A stretch of DNA of 64,000 bases. Source: Hofstenia miamia. Its lineage: Eukaryota > Xenacoelomorpha > Acoela. Shown here piece after piece: positions 1 through 10,221 of the stretch; the stretch's first letter is position 1, and the number at the start of each line of letters is the position of its first letter. The stretch is from contig SCFE01000005.1 in assembly GCA_004352715.1 (NCBI GenBank), positions 491,556 through 555,555 of the forward strand, given 5' to 3'. The position numbers and the translations under genes are program-made. The notes below the pieces were generated by a model that had not been told where the DNA came from, searched no databases, and saw nothing but the letters and a program-made list of their open reading frames with translations.

Positions 1-462
1 TGGAGTTTGAGCAGGCAGCATGGGTTAGAAGCAGGAGACAAGTGGTATGAGCACAAGCCACAGGGCGTCATAGAAAATGAGAAGGTTAAGATACTGTGGG
101 ACTTCAACATACAGACGAGCAAAGTGATAGAAGCACGGAGGCCAGACATAGTAGTGGTAGACAAAGAGAAAAGATTAGGAACAGTGATAGACATAGCAGT
201 ACCAAAGGACAGAAATGTAGAAAGCAAGGAGAAAGAGAAGATAGACAAGTACAGAGAGTTGGCAGAGGAAATAGAAAGGCTGTGGAAGTTAAAGAAGGTT
301 GAAGTAGTCCCGGTAGTTGTAGGAGCAGTAAGTAAGAAGCATAAGAGATACTTGGAGGAGTTAGGAGTACCACAGTTGGGAGGAGCGGTAGCACAGAAGG
401 CAGCATTGTTAGGTACAGCAAGAGTCCTGAGGAAAGCTCTCAGACTCCCTGGGAACTGGTGA
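1..462 (+). CDS. Restriction-like endonuclease domain, C-terminus of R4/Dong-like LINE protein (partial)
   Basis: An open frame runs from the first base to a TGA at 460-462, so this is the C-terminal ~153 residues of a larger protein; the ATG at 19-21 is not a real start. The domain nicks target DNA for target-primed reverse transcription. The PD-(D/E)xK-type core is visible: RPDIVVVD (codons ~47-54), then VIDIAVPKD with the second acidic residue, then the lysine-rich helix EKEKIDKYRELAEEIERLWK. The ending VLRKALRLPGNW closes the protein. The upstream part (WSLSRQHGLEAGDKWYEH) matches the segment just after the CCHC zinc knuckle in the copy at 4603-5251. No stop or frameshift occurs in this piece, so this copy is relatively young. 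Confidence 0.8.
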   Translation, partial: WSLSRQHGLEAGDKWYEHKPQGVIENEKVKILWDFNIQTSKVIEARRPDIVVVDKEKRLGTVIDIAVPKDRNVESKEKEKIDKYRELAEEIERLWKLKKVEVVPVVVGAVSKKHKRYLEELGVPQLGGAVAQKAALLGTARVLRKALRLPGNW

Positions 463-525
463 GTTCCCCGAGCATAGAGGGATACCAGCATGAACCTTTG
501 AGATGGAATAATAATAATGATAAGT
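1..525 (+). mobile_element. R4/Dong-like non-LTR retrotransposon, 3' fragment
   Basis: This is the 3' end of a non-LTR retrotransposon of the R2/R4/Dong group, cut by the window edge. It holds the end of the single ORF, a short 3' UTR of about 40 bases and a terminal (AAT)n tract at about 507-519. The same UTR wording (gataccagcatgaa) recurs in the copy that ends near 18,300, so both belong to one family. Its tail of AAT units fits insertion in a (TAA)n microsatellite, which is known for Dong elements. Assignment to R4/Dong rather than HERO or another restriction-endonuclease LINE group is inferred from protein style only. Confidence 0.8.
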
Positions 526-744
526 ACACCATACATAAAGGCATAAATGCCTGCGAAGATTTAAAAAGCACCAGAACAGGATAATTGAACATTATCATGT
601 TACAAGGCAGCAGGTAGTGTACCGTTATTCAAGAATTCCCGTGCAATACATAAAAAAGACATCTTGTACTTTTCTTTGTGAATAATCCTGCTTGTAATAA
701 AAACTTGACGAAATGGGTTGAAATGAATCAATAAGTGTAGTAGT

Positions 745-1503
745 TTATATATATATATANNNNNNNNNNNNNNNNNNNNNNNNNNNNNNNNNNNNNNNNN
801 NNNNNNNNNNNNNNNNNNNNNNNNNNNNNNNNNNNNNNNNNNNNNNNNNNNNNNNNNNNNNNNNNNNNNNNNNNNNNNNNNNNNNNNNNNNNNNNNNNNN
901 NNNNNNNNNNNNNNNNNNNNNNNNNNNNNNNNNNNNNNNNNNNNNNNNNNNNNNNNNNNNNNNNNNNNNNNNNNNNNNNNNNNNNNNNNNNNNNNNNNNN
1001 NNNNNNNNNNNNNNNNNNNNNNNNNNNNNNNNNNNNNNNNNNNNNNNNNNNNNNNNNNNNNNNNNNNNNNNNNNNNNNNNNNNNNNNNNNNNNNNNNNNN
1101 NNNNNNNNNNNNNNNNNNNNNNNNNNNNNNNNNNNNNNNNNNNNNNNNNNNNNNNNNNNNNNNNNNNNNNNNNNNNNNNNNNNNNNNNNNNNNNNNNNNN
1201 NNNNNNNNNNNNNNNNNNNNNNNNNNNNNNNNNNNNNNNNNNNNNNNNNNNNNNNNNNNNNNNNNNNNNNNNNNNNNNNNNNNNNNNNNNNNNNNNNNNN
1301 NNNNNNNNNNNNNNNNNNNNNNNNNNNNNNNNNNNNNNNNNNNNNNNNNNNNNNNNNNNNNNNNNNNNNNNNNNNNNNNNNNNNNNNNNNNNNNNNNNNN
1401 NNNNNNNNNNNNNNNNNNNNNNNNNNNNNNNNNNNNNNNNNNNNNNNNNNNNNNNNNNNNNNNNNNNNNNNNNNNNNNNNNNNNNNNNNNNNNNNNNNNN
1501 NNN

Positions 1504-1532
<29 letters not shown>
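745..1532. repeat. (TA)n microsatellite interrupted by assembly gap
   Basis: TA repeats run at 745-759, then N from 760 to 1503, then TA again at 1504-1532. The gap is thus bounded on both sides by the same dinucleotide. Between 526 and 744 I see no gene. Confidence 0.9.
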
Positions 1533-1535
<3 letters not shown>

Positions 1536-1745
1536 CTGGTGTGTCGTTATTGATCATCATGAAAATAAATCGGTGACACTAGCTATATTTATGTCAGTTT
1601 ACGATATGTCTAGGTCACAAAGAATGCTCATTGCACACATTCTTACAAGATGATAAAAAGTGCAAAGTACAATAAATGATAACTATAGACTTTTGAATTT
1701 ATCCTGGTAAGTGTTTAGCATCATTAAGCAAACTAATTCAGTCAT
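1533..1745. repeat. Unclassified interspersed repeat A, copy 1
   Basis: About 210 bp immediately next to a (TA)n tract. It is clearly alignable with 53512-53728, sharing stretches such as agaatgctcattgca, gataaaaagtgcaaagta and ggtaagtgttta, with scattered substitutions. Read on the minus strand, the 53-kb copy is open (LNTYQD, then AMSILSDLDISQ), while this one has stops. Family unknown. The shared boundary with (TA)n in both places suggests an element end rather than chance. Confidence 0.65.
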
Positions 1746-2318
1746 TAAATGGCTTCCTCCAAGTCTATGTAACCCAGGCATCCATCCTTTGCAATTCATA
1801 ATGAGTTCCATAAGCCATTTTACGCGTTCTAAATATCGAAATAATAAAATTATATAATAGGGGCATATAATATAGTATATAGACAATTTTTGCTTTTTTT
1901 CTTTTAAATCACTCCTAAAAGAAATCTGGGTGATATATTTACATGAAACAAAATAGTTGAAATTAGCAGGTGGGCCATGTGCTTTTGATCGTCTTATTAT
2001 CTGAACAATTGGCATAGGAAGAATATGAAAGTTTAAAAAAGCCTGACTTTTAATTGAAAAAAGTAAATATGTTCATGTATTTCATGCACACAAAAATCAT
2101 CATAGATTTAAATAATTAAAATATCTGAATTTCTAGACGAAAATGCAGTCATTTATAGAAATATTTAAAATAGTTAACATTTATGCCACTCTTCAGTATT
2201 TGAGTAGGCTTAGTTGGCGAAAAGATTTTACGAAATGCACATTAAGTATGCAAGGATGTTTAACTTAAGTCGTTCTTAGAAATTGTTGTTTGCACGAATG
2301 GGTGATGAACATCATGAT
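1746..2318. other. No gene seen
   Basis: AT-rich sequence with only chance reading frames. The part at about 2040-2110 weakly resembles repeat C (24985-25140 and 52035-52260) around the words aaaagtaaatatgttcatgta. Confidence 0.5.
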
Positions 2319-2499
2319 ATATATATATATATATATATANNNNNNNNNNNNNNNNNNNNNNNNNNNNNNNNNNNNNNNNNNNNNNNNNNNNNNNNNNNNN
2401 NNNNNNNNNNNNNNNNNNNNNNNNNNNNNNNNNNNNNNNNNNNNNNNNNNNNNNNNNNNNNNNNNNNNNNNNNNNNNNNNNNNNNNATATATATATATA
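2319..2499. repeat. (TA)n microsatellite with gap 2340-2486
   Basis: TA repeats at 2319-2339 and 2487-2498 flank 147 N. Confidence 0.9.
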
Positions 2500-3898
2500 G
2501 CACCAGACCCCAAATGTACAGTAGCGCCTCTGTTTAGAAAATTCTTTTATTAGTAATTATTTTGATTACATTACACTACAAAATTGTGCATACCGTTTAT
2601 AAAATTATTTTAACGCTTGAAAATTTAAAGTGGCTTATCAAATTAATTAATGAATAAAAAAATTGCAAGGCTAAAGTATGACAAATTTTTGCTGAAACAT
2701 ATTTGTAAAATATAGTATTTCAAATTGCATTCGTATTTACTTGAAATTTTTTTATTAAGTACAATTTTAATGCCATCTAGCGACGTAGCCTTTTTCGTAG
2801 ATATGATCATGTGAATTAATTATTGAATTTTTAGAAACATATTAAATTGTGAAATCTATAATTTACAGCATCATTTAAATTTAGTTATTTGTTATTAAGG
2901 TAAGATGGATACTTAAGAGAATATTTTCAATCTTCGAGTGATTTAAAATAGATGTCTTAATATATTTTTAACATAGTTGTTCAATTAATTTTCAATTCTG
3001 TATGAATCATTGGTTATAAACGTAAACACAATGTTAAAATATTTTTTAAGGAAAAATTAAACCAATACGTTCAACAGTTGTTTTCTTTTTCAACAGATTT
3101 CGTAATCTTTAAATTCCGCAATTTTTAATCAAAAATTTATTAAACGTGAGATTTACTTCTACAACAAAAATGTTTGGTTTAAATATTCCTACAAAATTCT
3201 TAACTACAACAGTAAATTATGCAGAATTAAGTCATTTGCTTGAGATTTATTTCTCTAAATGCATTTTGAATATTAATGAATAGAGATTGGAGATAAAAAA
3301 TTGAGATTAATGCGACGAGAATATTCGACTTACGTAAAGTTTGTAAAATAATTTTATGATAACAAATTTGTTCGCTGAGTACATTATAGACGAACGATTT
3401 ACGATAACCATTTTAGACCAAGTAATGAGTTTCATGAGAGATTACATATTCAACCAAATGAATTTAAATAGATGTAGACATGTAAATGCATATGAACAAG
3501 ATGTCCGACAAATAAATAAAGTCTCTCCTGTGCTATATGTGAAAATGAGTAAGGTAACTGGTATGTTATATTCTAAAAGGAGACTATTCACCTAATAAAT
3601 TTAATGTAAATTTCAATAAAAGAGATGATAACATGATAACTAAATCTTGAGAACATGATTTAATTAAGGAGTTTTACACAAGTAGGAAACATTGAGAATC
3701 ACTGTGTGCACTTAATGCACCAAAAGAATTTAATATATTAGCTGATACACCTAAAAATGTAATATTATTGATAAGCTTTATTTAAAGAAGCATTTCGACC
3801 TTAAATTTGTAGTGCATAGAAATTTGATATTTTTGTATTGTTCCAGTGCATCTGTCTAGTCCTCAATTTGAAAGAGCACTACATAAAAACTATTAAGA
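2500..3898. other. No recognised gene; one unexplained 79-codon frame
   Basis: AT-rich DNA. The frame at 3356-3595 (+) begins MITNLFAEYIIDERF and ends SKVTGMLYSKRRLFT. It has no domain I recognise, no supporting context, and a length common by chance at this base composition. It may be a transposon remnant. Confidence 0.4.
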
Positions 3899-4602
3899 AT
3901 TATTATTATTATTATTATTATTATNNNNNNNNNNNNNNNNNNNNNNNNNNNNNNNNNNNNNNNNNNNNNNNNNNNNNNNNNNNNNNNNNNNNNNNNNNNN
4001 NNNNNNNNNNNNNNNNNNNNNNNNNNNNNNNNNNNNNNNNNNNNNNNNNNNNNNNNNNNNNNNNNNNNNNNNNNNNNNNNNNNNNNNNNNNNNNNNNNNN
4101 NNNNNNNNNNNNNNNNNNNNNNNNNNNNNNNNNNNNNNNNNNNNNNNNNNNNNNNNNNNNNNNNNNNNNNNNNNNNNNNNNNNNNNNNNNNNNNNNNNNN
4201 NNNNNNNNNNNNNNNNNNNNNNNNNNNNNNNNNNNNNNNNNNNNNNNNNNNNNNNNNNNNNNNNNNNNNNNNNNNNNNNNNNNNNNNNNNNNNNNNNNNN
4301 NNNNNNNNNNNNNNNNNNNNNNNNNNNNNNNNNNNNNNNNNNNNNNNNNNNNNNNNNNNNNNNNNNNNNNNNNNNNNNNNNNNNNNNNNNNNNNNNNNNN
4401 NNNNNNNNNNNNNNNNNNNNNNNNNNNNNNNNNNNNNNNNNNNNNNNNNNNNNNNNNNNNNNNNNNNNNNNNNNNNNNNNNNNNNNNNNNNNNNNNNNNN
4501 NNNNNNNNNNNNNNNNNNNNNNNNNNNNNNNNNNNNNNNNNNNNNNNNNNNNNNNNNNNNNNNNNNNNNNNNNNNNNNNNNNNNNNNNNNNNNNNNNNNN
4601 NN
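3899..4602. repeat. (ATT)n microsatellite followed by gap 3925-4602
   Basis: Nine ATT units at 3899-3924 run into 678 N. Read on the minus strand this is (AAT)n, the tail expected for the minus-strand R4/Dong-like copy that resumes at 4603. The gap probably hides that element's endonuclease domain and 3' UTR. Confidence 0.8.
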
Positions 4603-5251
4603 TGTGTACATACCACTTGTCTCCTGCTTCTAACCCATGCTGCCTGCTCAAACTCCAGTGTACCATTCTTCCCACCTTGTCATGCCTGAACTTATACTCA
4701 TTCTGTGCCAACTTCTCACACCCTGCTATCAGATGATCTACTGTCTCCGCCTCTTTCTTACATAGCCTACACTTATCACTTACTTCTACTCTTCTGTCTA
4801 TATGCTTCTTCACCCAGTTTGTTCTTATTGCTTGCTCCTGTGCTGCCATTATTAGTGCTTCTGTTTCTCTCTTCAGTCCTGCCTTCTTTAACCACTTGTT
4901 GCTCTTTTCTCTGTCACACTTTTCTGTGATCCTCCAGTATTCTCCATGCATTGCCTTCTGCCTATACCTTGTTTGTCTCTCTGATTCCATCCTACTCTGG
5001 TATATCTTCTTTCCTTCACTCTCAGTTCTTATCTTCTTTAACTCTTTGGTGACCTCTAGTAGGGATCCTCTTGGTTGCTCTTCTAAATATTCCTTTAGCC
5101 CTAGTGCTTCTGCTTCTACAGTTTCCTCCACACTTAGCAGCCCTTTCCCTCCTTTATGCCTTGCCATGTACAGCCTATCTACATCTCCATTTAAGTTGAA
5201 TGCTCTCTCTGCTGCTAGTATCTTCCTTGTCTCCCTGTTTAACTCCCTTTA
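4603..5251 (-). CDS. R4/Dong-like LINE protein, post-RT and zinc-knuckle region (partial)
   Basis: Read from 5249 down to 4603, this is an uninterrupted internal piece of the retrotransposon protein, truncated upstream at an (AAT)n tract and downstream by the gap. It starts ELNRETRKILAAERAFNLNG, continues through DVDRLYMARHKGGKGLLSVE, and then a basic helical region ending in the zinc knuckle CRLCKKEAETVDHLIAGC (C-x2-C-x8-H-x4-C). After that comes QNEYKFRHDKVGRMVHWSLS, which joins directly to the sequence opening the 1-462 fragment. The knuckle binds nucleic acid next to the restriction-like endonuclease in this family. The 5' end in a microsatellite means either 5' truncation on insertion or a break at the repeat. 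Confidence 0.8.
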
Positions 5252-5272
5252 TTATTATTATTATTATTATTA
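5252..5272. repeat. (ATT)n microsatellite between two retroelements
   Basis: Eight to nine ATT units separate the 5' boundary of the minus-strand R4/Dong-like fragment from a plus-strand LINE 3' fragment. Confidence 0.85.
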
Positions 5273-5364
5273 TTAGTTTTTAGTTAATAGTCTTGTACCA
5301 AAGATTTTTTGGAATTAATTGCTTTTTGATTATTATTATTATTATTTTTATATTTATTATTATC
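5273..5364 (+). mobile_element. APE-type LINE, short 3' UTR fragment
   Basis: The stretch agtttttagttaatagtc...accaaagatttttt...aattgctttt matches the 3' UTR of the larger plus-strand LINE at 7299-7352 with few differences. It ends in an irregular (ATT)n tail at about 5329-5364. It is a severely 5'-truncated copy of the same or a sister family. Confidence 0.7.
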
Positions 5365-7360
5365 AAAGGAGATAATTAAACAATTAAGAAATAAAAAATC
5401 TGCCTAAAACAGAAAATGTTTTTCGATGAACTGATCAATACAAACGAAAAAATGGCGATATATTCATAAAATTTTGGGAAAACGTAAAGGACTTTCAACT
5501 GACATTAACGAATTAAGTATTGATAACAAAATTACAAAGGAAAAAACAAGAATAATAGACCATCTAAATGCAACATTTAAGGAACTTGGCAATTTAAATT
5601 TTCCCCAATATAAGAGAAAGACAAACATTAATAAATTCCCAGCAAAATCATACTTTTCTTTTAAACTCGTAAATGCAAATGAACTAGAAATCATAATAAA
5701 AAATTTAGACACAAATAAATCAACTGCATCCTATAATCTTCCAATCTTTATTATTAAACGTCATTTTCATATCTTTAGTGAACATCTTCTATTCGCATTT
5801 AACCAATGTATTATTGATAATGAATTCCCTGATATATTTAAGAAATCAGACATAAGCCCTATATATAAAAAAGGCGATCCTCTAAACGCACAAAATTATA
5901 GGCCAATTTGCATTGGCCATCCTTTCAGTAAACTATTTGAAAAATTAATAAATAATCAAATAAATGCATATTTGATATCTGAAAATATTCTTTCGAAAAA
6001 CAATTTGGTTTCCGTAATGGGTTTAGCACTCAAGATGCAATTTTGTCAATATCACAGCAAATAAAATCAAATTTAGCTTCTAATAAATGTAGTTGTGTTG
6101 CCCTTCTCGATTTGAGCAAAGCGTTTAACTCAATGAACTTTGACATACTGAAAGACAAATTAATGCATTATAATTTTGATGACAACGCTATAAATTTGAT
6201 AATGAACTTCCTTATAAATCGACAGCAACGAGTTATACTTAATGGCACAAAATCAAAATATATTACAACTAACCGTGGGGTACCTCAGGGCACAGTTCTT
6301 GGCCCCATCCTATTCTCACTCTACGTAAATGATATAACGAAACAGATAAAAAACAGTAATATTTATCAATATGCGGACGATACCTGTCTCATAAGTACTA
6401 ATGTAAATGCCTTTAATGCTACAAAAATTCTCCAAAATGACATCGAACATTTAACAAAGTATTTCTCAAATAATCAATTGAAAGTAAATATTGAAAAAAC
6501 ACAATTTATAATTTTCTCGCCTAAAACATTTAAAAATCTCACAAAAAACATTGAACTAAATATAAATCAAGTACCAATAAAGCAAAGTGAATCAATAAAT
6601 TATTTAGGTGTTGAGATTGACAATGATTTAAATTTCGAACAATTTTTAATGACTAAAATTAAAAAAATGGCTTTGGAGTTAGGTATCTTTACCATCTGCG
6701 AAACGTCTCAAATATATATCACAAACAATTAATAAATTCTTTTTGTTTATCTCATTTTCAATATTGCTCATTTCTCTTTACAAACATAAATTCAAAATAT
6801 CGCATACTTCTGTCTAAAACTTTCAATTGGTCTCTGAAAACACTTAACTTTGCGCAAAAACATGACAGTTCATCCGTCTATCGAATTCAATATAAAATAT
6901 TAGCTCCTTATTACAAAATTCAAATGCATATGGTATCAATATTATTTAAGTGTAAATCTGGTACACCTTCTCTTTCATTTTGAAAAAAAAATATATTAAG
7001 TTAAATGAATGTTCTCAAAAATTGTTATGCTTAGATAACCATTCAAATAGTTTTCACCATATGGCAACTAAAATTTGGAATAATTTAGACCATTAAATTA
7101 AAATGGAAATTAACTACAAAAAATTTAGAAAAAAAGTGCGAACATTCCTCTTTCACAGACAATGCATATTTAATGACAATAATACAGTACACTCCTTCGA
7201 AAATTTCGTATGATCCTAGATAATGTACACACACACAAATCCCCAGCAAACACACACCGCACAATTATATATGTATATGTTACTATTATTTTGTAAATAG
7301 TTTTTAGTTTATAGTCTTTTACCAAAGATTTTTTCCAATAAATTGCTTTTGACTCTTAAG
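5365..7360 (+). mobile_element. APE-type non-LTR retrotransposon (CR1/Jockey-like), 5'-truncated
   Basis: The element lacks its ORF1 and endonuclease part. It starts in the linker before the reverse transcriptase, contains the whole RT core and C-terminal domain, and ends in a 3' UTR with a CA-rich patch near 7228-7255 and the shared tail sequence at 7299-7352. It is homologous to the minus-strand LINE at 18.3-23.1 kb: KRKGLSTDINELSI here corresponds to REKGLSTTIRNLRI there. Group assignment (CR1/Jockey side) is inferred from motif style; a phylogeny would be needed. Confidence 0.8.
5404..7213 (+). pseudogene. LINE reverse transcriptase, frameshifted
   Basis: The frame around 5419-6000 encodes the pre-RT linker and RT blocks 0-2 (SDISPIYKKGDPLNAQNYRPI). 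An extra A in the run near 5995-6003 shifts the frame; the protein continues as QFGFRNGFSTQDA and then FSLYVNDI, in the frame open to 6732. Core motifs are intact: LLDLSKAFNS (block A, first Asp), GVPQGTVLGP (block B), QYADDTCL (catalytic YADD, block C) and NYLGVEID. Beyond 6732 the C-terminal domain is recognisable but broken, ending with RTFLFHRQCIFND and a stop near 7213. Stops near 5410 and 5450 already break the linker. The protein would copy its own RNA at a nicked target. This copy is dead but fairly young. Confidence 0.85.
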
Positions 7361-7399
7361 GGCAGTTAATTGATGAATGACGAAGCATCAGTATATCGT

Positions 7400-7850
7400 A
7401 ATAAATATGAAGTGTCTCCATTATACCAAATTCTTCATATGCTACTATTTTATTTAAATGCGAATCTCGTCAAACATCTCTTTTCTTCCTAAAGGACTAT
7501 ATTAATTTAAATGAATGATCGCAAAAATGTTGTGTTTAGATAAATATTATAATAGTTTTCATCACGCGTCAATTTAATTGTGTAGTAATTTAAACTATGA
7601 AATAGAAGATATTTACATAAAGCTTAGAAAAACGCACAGAAATCTCTTCTAATAAAACAATGTACACTAGGAGATAGCAATTCATTTCATACATCAAAAT
7701 ATTGAGGCCCTACACAAACATTGATTTTTATTATGAATACATAATGTGTTTATTAGCTTTGTAGCCTTAGAATTGTTTATATTATATTTTATCTGTAATT
7801 TTTGGGAAGAAAATTGCCTTTTAAACTCTGAGTATTTTTATTGTAATTAT
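7400..7850 (+). mobile_element. Second, diverged LINE 3' fragment
   Basis: This stretch parallels 6921-7340 of the LINE just upstream: both contain ttaaatgaatg..tc.caaaaat.gtt.tg.ttagata, then tagttttca.ca, then aagcttagaaaa or aaatttagaaaa, and finally a 3' UTR-like end with aaattgcctttt. It carries many stops. It may be an older copy of a sister family or a tandem insertion. Confidence 0.55.
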
Positions 7851-8577
7851 TTATATTATTGAAGAAATTAGAAAAATTAGGGTGATCTCAAAGTATTCCG
7901 TTCTGATATAATGCTTTAAAAATAAAGTCATGAGGTTTCTTGATCTGATTAACTATATATGACTCTTGGAGTAGCACTTGCAGAGTTCCAGACTGAAATA
8001 GTTTGATTAGGTAATGAATTCACCAAGCAAAACCGTTTCTATGTTATAAAGGAAATGATAATACTTGCTTTAGTGGAAGCACATTTGTAAAATTTAATTA
8101 AAGGTATAAAACCGGACATTATATCCTTTTGATTTTTCATTTAATTCTAAAATTATTAATGTAATCTTTAGGATAGTTTGGACACATTATTTCAACAGAT
8201 TTCGCTTGAACTACAGTAATTGATAAACGAAGGTTGGTGTTTTCTTTTTTAAGGATTCTCATTAATTCTTTGATCGGTAGATCGTTACTTGAAGATTTAC
8301 TTGAAAAGAACTTATTCCTACTTATAGGTATTTTTATAGTAGAATAGAATTTTTAAAATTTTTTATATTTATCATAGCCTCAATAATTGAATTTTGAGAA
8401 ATATAGTTACCCCTACATTCACTGAGATGTTTCCTCAAAATATTTTAAACGCTTATAACTCACGAAAAGTAGAGATCTTTAAAATCTGTAAGCATCACAA
8501 GATAAAATTGAGATCGTGCATTGCGCGCCTGAACAGAGTTCTCCTTTTTTTTCTCCAAAAAGCAAAATATGTTAGGG
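7851..8577. other. No gene seen
   Basis: AT-rich sequence without recognisable coding or repeat structure. Confidence 0.5.
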
Positions 8578-8579
8578 TA

Positions 8580-9543
8580 CCGTAAACTGGGGTAATTCGG
8601 AACATTGGGGTAATACGGAACGCCTCAGTCTTTTTATATAAAGCACCTTCGTAACCACATGTCTATGTGATTTTTTTGCACAATATACCTAAACATTTTA
8701 TCAATTTTTAATAATAGGTACCTATTGCATGCAATTATGTTTTATCTGAAAAGCCGATTATGTAGTTTTTAGTCTTTACATCAAATGCTACGCTAATCTG
8801 ATTTGATTATATAAACACTTTATGACGCATTTTGATAACTGCTTTTCGTGCTTGTGGGCTAGCGCTTCGAAACTCTGAAGAGCCTAAAAGTCGACTGCCA
8901 GGAGAAAGTTCACACCATAATATTGGTCGAAAACTAGATGAATGCCTCATAGAAATTCTTAAAAACTATTGAAAATCGACTAAAATTTGTAGTAGAGGTC
9001 GAGGTGCAAAACTCGTAGTTCCGGGCAGAGCACTAGAAGAGACAGATATTCCATCTACTTCATCAAGTTCACATAATGTACCAAAACGGGAAGAGGTAGA
9101 CCTCCAAAACAGGACAGACCAGCTTCATCTTCCGAAGAAGAAGAGGATATTTGCAATGGCTGTAAAATTGCTTTTTCGAAACGACTGGATTCAATGTGTA
9201 TCTTGTTTCCATTGGTTCTGTGGAGTGTGTAACAATGTCAGTAATGACCCTTATTATAAGTGTAATAATTGCAAAGAATGATGGCATTATATTTTATTCA
9301 AATTTATATCCAAATTAAGTATACAGCGTTCCGAATTACCCCATTTCTTACAAAATTTATATGGTTTCATGAAAAATTCAAATATCCAATTTATTTATAA
9401 GGTTTTTCGTACTGAAATTTGTTTACATATTAAGGACATTATGTTTGCGGTATATGAGTAAACCTGTGTTTAAGATGTTTTTCTTTTCCTGTTAATTTAT
9501 AAAAATGTATGAAAACCCGTTCCGAATTACCCCAGTTTACCGG
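8580..9543 (+). mobile_element. Pogo-like (Tc1/mariner superfamily) DNA transposon, internally deleted
   Basis: Terminal inverted repeats are clear: GTAAACTGGGGTAATTCGG near 8582 and its complement ending near 9540, with a one-base difference (CCG versus CCGG) at the tip. Each end is flanked by TA (8578-8579 and 9544-9545), the superfamily's target duplication. A second, subterminal copy of the binding-site-like unit lies inside each end (ggggtaatacggaacgc at 8607-8623; gcgttccgaattacccc at about 9326-9342). The interior keeps only the 3' part of a transposase gene, so the element is non-autonomous. Confidence 0.75.
9000..9282 (+). pseudogene. Pogo-like transposase C-terminus with cysteine-rich zinc finger, broken
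   Basis: The sequence encodes an acidic stretch (SSSEEEEDIC, then NGCK) and, after a frameshift near 9180, DWIQCVSCFHWFCGVC followed by YYKCNNCKE and a stop at about 9280-9282. The spacing W-x2-C-x2-C-x2-W and the closing C-x2-C match the PHD-like C-terminal finger often fused to pogo/Tigger-type transposases in animals. The catalytic DDE region is missing. Recognition rests on the finger pattern plus the TA-flanked inverted repeats around it. Confidence 0.6.
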
Positions 9544-9661
9544 TAGTTATTGTTTCCATATGAATTGGACAGACTCACTATCTGAACATTAGGCATGTTA
9601 AAATTTAAATGTTTTTTTACAAAAATAACACTTCTTCTTTGAAAAAAAATTAATATTTTTG

Positions 9662-9663
<2 letters not shown>

Positions 9664-9692
<29 letters not shown>
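9664..9692. repeat. (TA)n microsatellite
   Basis: Perfect TA run that ends where the duplicated PLE segment begins. Confidence 0.9.
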
Positions 9693-9698
<6 letters not shown>

Positions 9699-9794
9699 AT
9701 GTGACAATTGTAACAAATTGTACATTGGAGAAACAAGCCGCCATTTCGGGAAACGTATAAAAGAGCATATTAATGGACATTTAAATACTGAAAT
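9693..9794. repeat. Probable assembly duplication of PLE sequence
   Basis: These 102 bases are identical to 9883-9984 and are followed by a single N at 9795. An exact repeat ending at a 1-base gap points to an unmerged contig overlap rather than a real tandem duplication. Confidence 0.8.
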
Positions 9795-9796
9795 NT

Positions 9797-10141
9797 CCAA
9801 TTTTTAGTACTTTGAAAACTGAACATCTTTTTAAGAACAAAGACAACATTCCCGAAGACTTAGTTTCTTCAATAGTTTATAAATATCAATGTGACAATTG
9901 TAACAAATTGTACATTGGAGAAACAAGCCGCCATTTCGGGAAACGTATAAAAGAGCATATTAATGGACATTTAAATACTGAAATATTTCAACACCATCAT
10001 GAAATTAAAAAAGACAATTTTAACATCATTATAAAAACTAACAATACAAAAATAGGGGAAGCATTATACTTAAAGAAATTAGAACGGACCAACATACTAA
10101 ACAAGCAAATGAATACATTTCAAAGATTACATCTATTTTAA
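9797..10141 (+). CDS. PLE GIY-YIG endonuclease domain (partial)
   Basis: The frame is open from the N at 9795 to a stop at 10139-10141. It begins PIFSTLKTEHLFKNKDNIP, the usual linker between reverse transcriptase and endonuclease in Penelope-like elements. The endonuclease follows: VYKYQCDNCNKLYIGET (PLE form of the GIY...YIG strands with a preceding cysteine pair), RHFGKRIKEH with the catalytic Arg, and EALYLKKLE with the catalytic Glu. The domain nicks target DNA to prime reverse transcription. No stop interrupts it, so this piece is well preserved. The upstream boundary is set by the assembly join, so the true 5' extent is unknown. Confidence 0.85.
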   Translation, partial: PIFSTLKTEHLFKNKDNIPEDLVSSIVYKYQCDNCNKLYIGETSRHFGKRIKEHINGHLNTEIFQHHHEIKKDNFNIIIKTNNTKIGEALYLKKLERTNILNKQMNTFQRLHLF

Positions 10142-10221
10142 ATCTTATCATATACAATTATTTTAGTTAATTATAAAGTGTAGTTTATAGTTTTGTAAAA
10201 GAAATTTTCTGGGAAAATATT

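Noticed and set aside
104-421. 105-codon minus-strand frame rich in Leu, Pro and Ser
   Set aside because: It is the antisense shadow of the R4/Dong-like endonuclease frame at 1-462; the same shadow appears opposite the other copies (for example 17802-18283).
660-745. Hammerhead-like text ttgacga...gttgaaatgaatc before the first (TA)n tract
   Set aside because: The core would need an insertion (CUUGACGA) and GAAAU, and stem II does not pair well. No PLE coding is nearby.
4705-5276. Plus-strand frames with signal-peptide-like leucine runs
   Set aside because: Antisense of the R4/Dong-like coding region on the minus strand, which has clear homology.
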